The notes under the pieces were generated by a model. It ran no database searches, was not told where the DNA came from, and worked only from the letters and a program-made list of their open reading frames with translations. A program made the translations under genes and the position numbers. Positions 61,228-64,000 of a stretch of 64,000 bases of DNA are shown here, in pieces. Every line of letters starts with the position of its first letter. Position 1 is the first letter of the stretch. Source of the DNA: Nocardia flavorosea NBRC 108225 (GTDB taxonomy: Bacteria; Actinomycetota; Actinomycetes; Mycobacteriales; Mycobacteriaceae); contig NZ_BDCG01000008.1 in assembly GCF_001613385.1 (NCBI RefSeq), positions 248,001-312,000 of the forward strand. Direction: 5' to 3'.

Positions 61228-62715
61228 ATGCAGGAGCAGACCGCCGTCATCGTGCTAGCCGCAGGTGCCGGTACGAGAATGCGGTCGAAGAAGCCCAAGG
61301 TGCTGCATCCGCTCGCCGGGCGCAGCATGCTGGCGCACGCGCTGTACGCAGCGCACACCATCGACCCGCACCATCTGGTCACCGTTGTGGGGCACGACCG
61401 GGAACAGGTCGGCGCCGAGGCCGCCGGGGTGGCGTCCGAACTCGGCCGCGCCATCGTTCCGGTCGTCCAGGAACAGCAGCTCGGCACCGGGCATGCGGTG
61501 CAGGTGGGTCTCACCGGGCTGCCCGCCGAGTTCAGCGGTGACGTGATCGTCACCTCCGGCGACGTTCCGCTGTTGGACGGCCACACCCTCTCCGCCCTGC
61601 TCGACGAGCATCGCAGCTATCCCGACCGGCCCGCGGTCACCGTCCTCACCTTCGTCCCGGACGACCCGAACGGTTACGGGCGGATCGTCCGCGATGCTGA
61701 CGGTGAGGTCGCCGAGATCGTCGAGCACGCCGACGCGACGCCCGAACAGGCCGCCATCACCGAGGTGAACTCCGGTGTGTACGCCTTCGATGTCGCCGTC
61801 CTGCGCACCATGCTCGGCCGGTTGTCCACCGCCAATGCGCAGCACGAGCTGTATCTGACCGATGTCCTGAAACTCGCCCGCGAAGCGGGCTACCCCGTGC
61901 AGGGCGCCCGGCTGGTCGATTCGGCCAAGGTCACCGGTGTCAACGACCGGGTTCAGCTGGCCGCCGCGGCCCGCACCCTCAACCGCTACATCGTGGAACG
62001 CCATATGCGCGCGGGTGTGACGATCGTCGACCCGGCAACCACCTGGATCGATACCGATGTCCGGATCGGCCGCGATACCGTCGTCCGCCCCGGAGTCCAA
62101 TTGCTGGGTACGACGGTGATCGGCGAGGACGCGGAAATCGGTCCGGACACCACACTCACCAATTCGGACATCGGCGACGGCGCCCGGGTGATCCGCACGC
62201 ACGGCGATGGCGCGAAAGTCGACGCATATGCGACAGTCGGTCCGTTCAGTTATCTGCGGCCGGGCACCGTTCTGGGCGAATCGGGCAAAATCGGCGCATT
62301 CGTCGAGACCAAGAATGTGGATATCGGCAGGCATACCAAGGTTCCGCATCTCACCTATATCGGGGACGCCACAGTCGGCGAGCACAGCAATATCGGAGCA
62401 TCCAGCGTTTTCGTGAACTACGACGGGGTGGACAAGCACCGAACGGTCGTCGGCTCCCATGTGCGTACGGGCAGCGATACGATGTTCGTCGCACCGGTGA
62501 CCGTGGGTGACGGTGCATATACCGGAGCGGGTACTGTGCTGCGGGAAGACGTCCCGCCGGGCGCGCTCGCCGTGTCCGGGGGGACGCAGCGCAATATCGA
62601 AAACTGGGTGCAGCGGAAACGTCCAGGTACCGCTGCAGCAAATGCGGCGGCGAAGGCACTCGCGGCCGATGAATTACCGGATCGGGCAACAGAGCTTAAG
62701 GATGGCAACCAGTAG
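61228..62715 (+). CDS. glmU: GlcN-1-P acetyltransferase / UDP-GlcNAc pyrophosphorylase
   Basis: Acetylates GlcN-1-P and transfers UMP to give UDP-GlcNAc. 495 residues. The N-terminal uridyltransferase has [22 protein letters not shown], and the C-terminal left-handed beta-helix shows repeated hexads ([38 protein letters not shown]). ATG 61228 with GAGGGAG upstream is the family start; the longer frame to 61105 runs through the tRNA fragment and is not used. The stop overlaps the prs start. Confidence 0.97.
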   Translation: MQEQTAVIVLAAGAGTRMRSKKPKVLHPLAGRSMLAHALYAAHTIDPHHLVTVVGHDREQVGAEAAGVASELGRAIVPVVQEQQLGTGHAVQVGLTGLPAEFSGDVIVTSGDVPLLDGHTLSALLDEHRSYPDRPAVTVLTFVPDDPNGYGRIVRDADGEVAEIVEHADATPEQAAITEVNSGVYAFDVAVLRTMLGRLSTANAQHELYLTDVLKLAREAGYPVQGARLVDSAKVTGVNDRVQLAAAARTLNRYIVERHMRAGVTIVDPATTWIDTDVRIGRDTVVRPGVQLLGTTVIGEDAEIGPDTTLTNSDIGDGARVIRTHGDGAKVDAYATVGPFSYLRPGTVLGESGKIGAFVETKNVDIGRHTKVPHLTYIGDATVGEHSNIGASSVFVNYDGVDKHRTVVGSHVRTGSDTMFVAPVTVGDGAYTGAGTVLREDVPPGALAVSGGTQRNIENWVQRKRPGTAAANAAAKALAADELPDRATELKDGNQ

Positions 62716-63695
62716 TGACCGCGTCATGGATCGACAACCAGAAGAACCTGATGCTCTTCGCCGGACGGTCGCACCCAGAACTGGCCGAGCAGGTGGCCAA
62801 GGAATTGGACGTGGAGGTCACCCCGCAGACCGCGCGTGATTTTGCGAACGGGGAAATCTTCGTCCGTTTCGAAGAGTCGGTACGCGGTTCCGACGCCTTC
62901 GTATTGCAGAGCTTCCCGGCCCCGCTCAACCAGTGGCTGATGGAACAGCTCATCATGATCGACGCGCTCAAGCGCGGTTCGGCCAAGCGGATCACCGCCA
63001 TCCTGCCGTTCTACCCCTACGCCCGCCAGGACAAGAAGCACCGCGGCCGCGAACCGATCTCCGCCCGGCTCGTGGCCGATCTGCTCAAGACCGCCGGCGC
63101 CGACCGCATCGTGACGGTCGATCTGCACACCGATCAGATCCAGGGCTTCTTCGACGGCCCGGTCGACCATATGCACGCCCAGCTGCAGCTCGCGGAGTAC
63201 ATCCGCAACAACTACAGCCTGGACAACATCACCGTCGTATCCCCCGATTCCGGCCGTGTCCGGGTGGCGGAGAAATGGGCGGATTCGCTGGGCGGGTCGC
63301 CGCTGGCGTTCATCCACAAGACCCGTGACCCGCTGGTTCCGAACCAGGTGAAGTCCAACCGTGTGGTCGGTGAGGTCGAGGGCCGCACCTGCATTCTGAT
63401 CGACGATATGATCGACACCGGTGGCACCATCGCCGGCGCGGTGAACGTGCTGAAGGAAGCCGGTGCCGGTGATGTGGTGATCGCCGCGACGCACGGCGTG
63501 CTGAGCGCTCCCGCGGCCGAGCGGCTGGCCTCCTGCGGCGCCAGGGAGGTCGTGGTGACCAATACGCTGCCGATCACCGAGGACAAGAAGTTCCCGCAGC
63601 TCACGGTGCTGTCCATCGCGCCGCTGCTCGCCCGCACGATCCGTGAGGTGTTCGAGAACGGTTCGGTGACCGGGCTGTTCAACGGCAACGCCTGA
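62715..63695 (+). CDS. prs: ribose-phosphate pyrophosphokinase
   Basis: Makes PRPP from ribose-5-phosphate and ATP, feeding the purine pathway whose guaA/guaB genes open the window. 326 residues with FANGEIFVRFEESVRG, the flexible loop PYARQDKKHRGREPISA, and the PRPP-binding LIDDMIDTGGTIAGA. The GTG overlaps the glmU stop by 1 nt, so translation is coupled. Confidence 0.98.
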   Translation: MTASWIDNQKNLMLFAGRSHPELAEQVAKELDVEVTPQTARDFANGEIFVRFEESVRGSDAFVLQSFPAPLNQWLMEQLIMIDALKRGSAKRITAILPFYPYARQDKKHRGREPISARLVADLLKTAGADRIVTVDLHTDQIQGFFDGPVDHMHAQLQLAEYIRNNYSLDNITVVSPDSGRVRVAEKWADSLGGSPLAFIHKTRDPLVPNQVKSNRVVGEVEGRTCILIDDMIDTGGTIAGAVNVLKEAGAGDVVIAATHGVLSAPAAERLASCGAREVVVTNTLPITEDKKFPQLTVLSIAPLLARTIREVFENGSVTGLFNGNA

Positions 63696-64000
63696 ACACA
63701 TCTCGGCGGTAGATCCTGCTAGCTGTCGCATCGGCCCCGGACAATCGGTCCGGGGCCGATGCGTTTCCGTGGGCCGCGGCGGATCAGGACGGTCGCTGTG
63801 GCCGGGCGCGGCCCCATCCAGAGCCGGGCGGGCGCCCGTGCCCCGGAACAGTTGCTTCATATCTCCTTCACACCGCCCCGGTCCTTCGCGGCGGCGCCAC
63901 GCTCGCGTGGCTACGGATCGACTCGCCCCGGGCACTACAGGATGGCTCGCCATGACTGGTCGCGGTCTCTGGACGTAACCCCGAAGCAGCGCATACTGGG
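63696..64000. other. region past prs
   Basis: Holds the terminator at 63728-63762. The remaining 238 bases show no supported gene; the next one lies beyond the window. Confidence 0.5.
63728..63762 (+). terminator. 15-bp perfect hairpin after prs
   Basis: GCATCGGCCCCGGAC and GTCCGGGGCCGATGC pair around AATCG, followed by GTTTCC, 32 nt after the prs stop. It ends the glmU-prs transcript. Confidence 0.85.

Overview
The window is about 64 kb of high-GC chromosomal DNA from a mycolic-acid actinobacterium, most likely Nocardia or a close relative. The reasons are the sigD-rsdA-whiB3-groEL1 neighbourhood, frequent GTG starts, Mycobacterium-like gene order, ESX-type and DUF6802/DUF7373-type proteins, and an ArpA-like regulator. 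Family names come from reading motifs in the translated proteins. No database search was run.

Layout. (1) 0-25.6 kb is conserved core: guaA, guaB3 and guaB (purines); a DUF5319 protein; sigD with its anti-sigma gene rsdA; a large hypothetical; whiB3; an ECF sigma factor; groEL1-groES behind tandem CIRCE operators; a membrane Hsp70-like protein; the tsaD-rimI-tsaB-tsaE-hydrolase-alr operon; nnr; a cupredoxin lipoprotein; and glmS. (2) 25.6-31.9 kb is accessory: a broken Uma2 gene, an NDH-2-like flavoprotein, a four-gene ESX-associated set, PspC and a small membrane protein. (3) 31.9-34.5 kb is core again (glmM, rpsI-rplM). (4) 34.6-44.2 kb holds envelope and phospho-signalling genes: a membrane protein with a degenerate actin/Hsp70-like N-terminus, an Rv1747-like FHA-ABC exporter, a zinc-protease lipoprotein, an FHA protein and a DUF7373-like lipoprotein. 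(5) 44.3-51.2 kb is a compact plus-strand cluster for 2,3-diaminopropionate (Dap) chemistry. It has an Fe(II)/2-oxoglutarate oxygenase, SbnB-like, Y4yA-like and SbnA-like enzymes, a MATE exporter and a flavodoxin, with three IdeR/DmdR-like iron boxes. (6) 51.6-64 kb holds a PPOX-fold protein, TerD, mazG-mfd, two TetR regulators, tRNA-Gln, a secreted S1 protease and the glmU-prs operon.

The strongest candidate for an undescribed system is region 5. It carries the two enzymes known to make L-Dap for staphyloferrin B, plus a decarboxylase, an amino-acid-type oxygenase and an exporter, but no NIS or NRPS synthetase. Two further structures stand out. One is a dispersed palindromic element found directly after the stop codons of guaB and an ArpA-like tetR, whose outer stem shows a compensatory base change. 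The other is a 27-bp near-duplicate of the tRNA-Gln 3' end, about 1 kb downstream, that brackets a secreted protease gene like an attachment-site pair.
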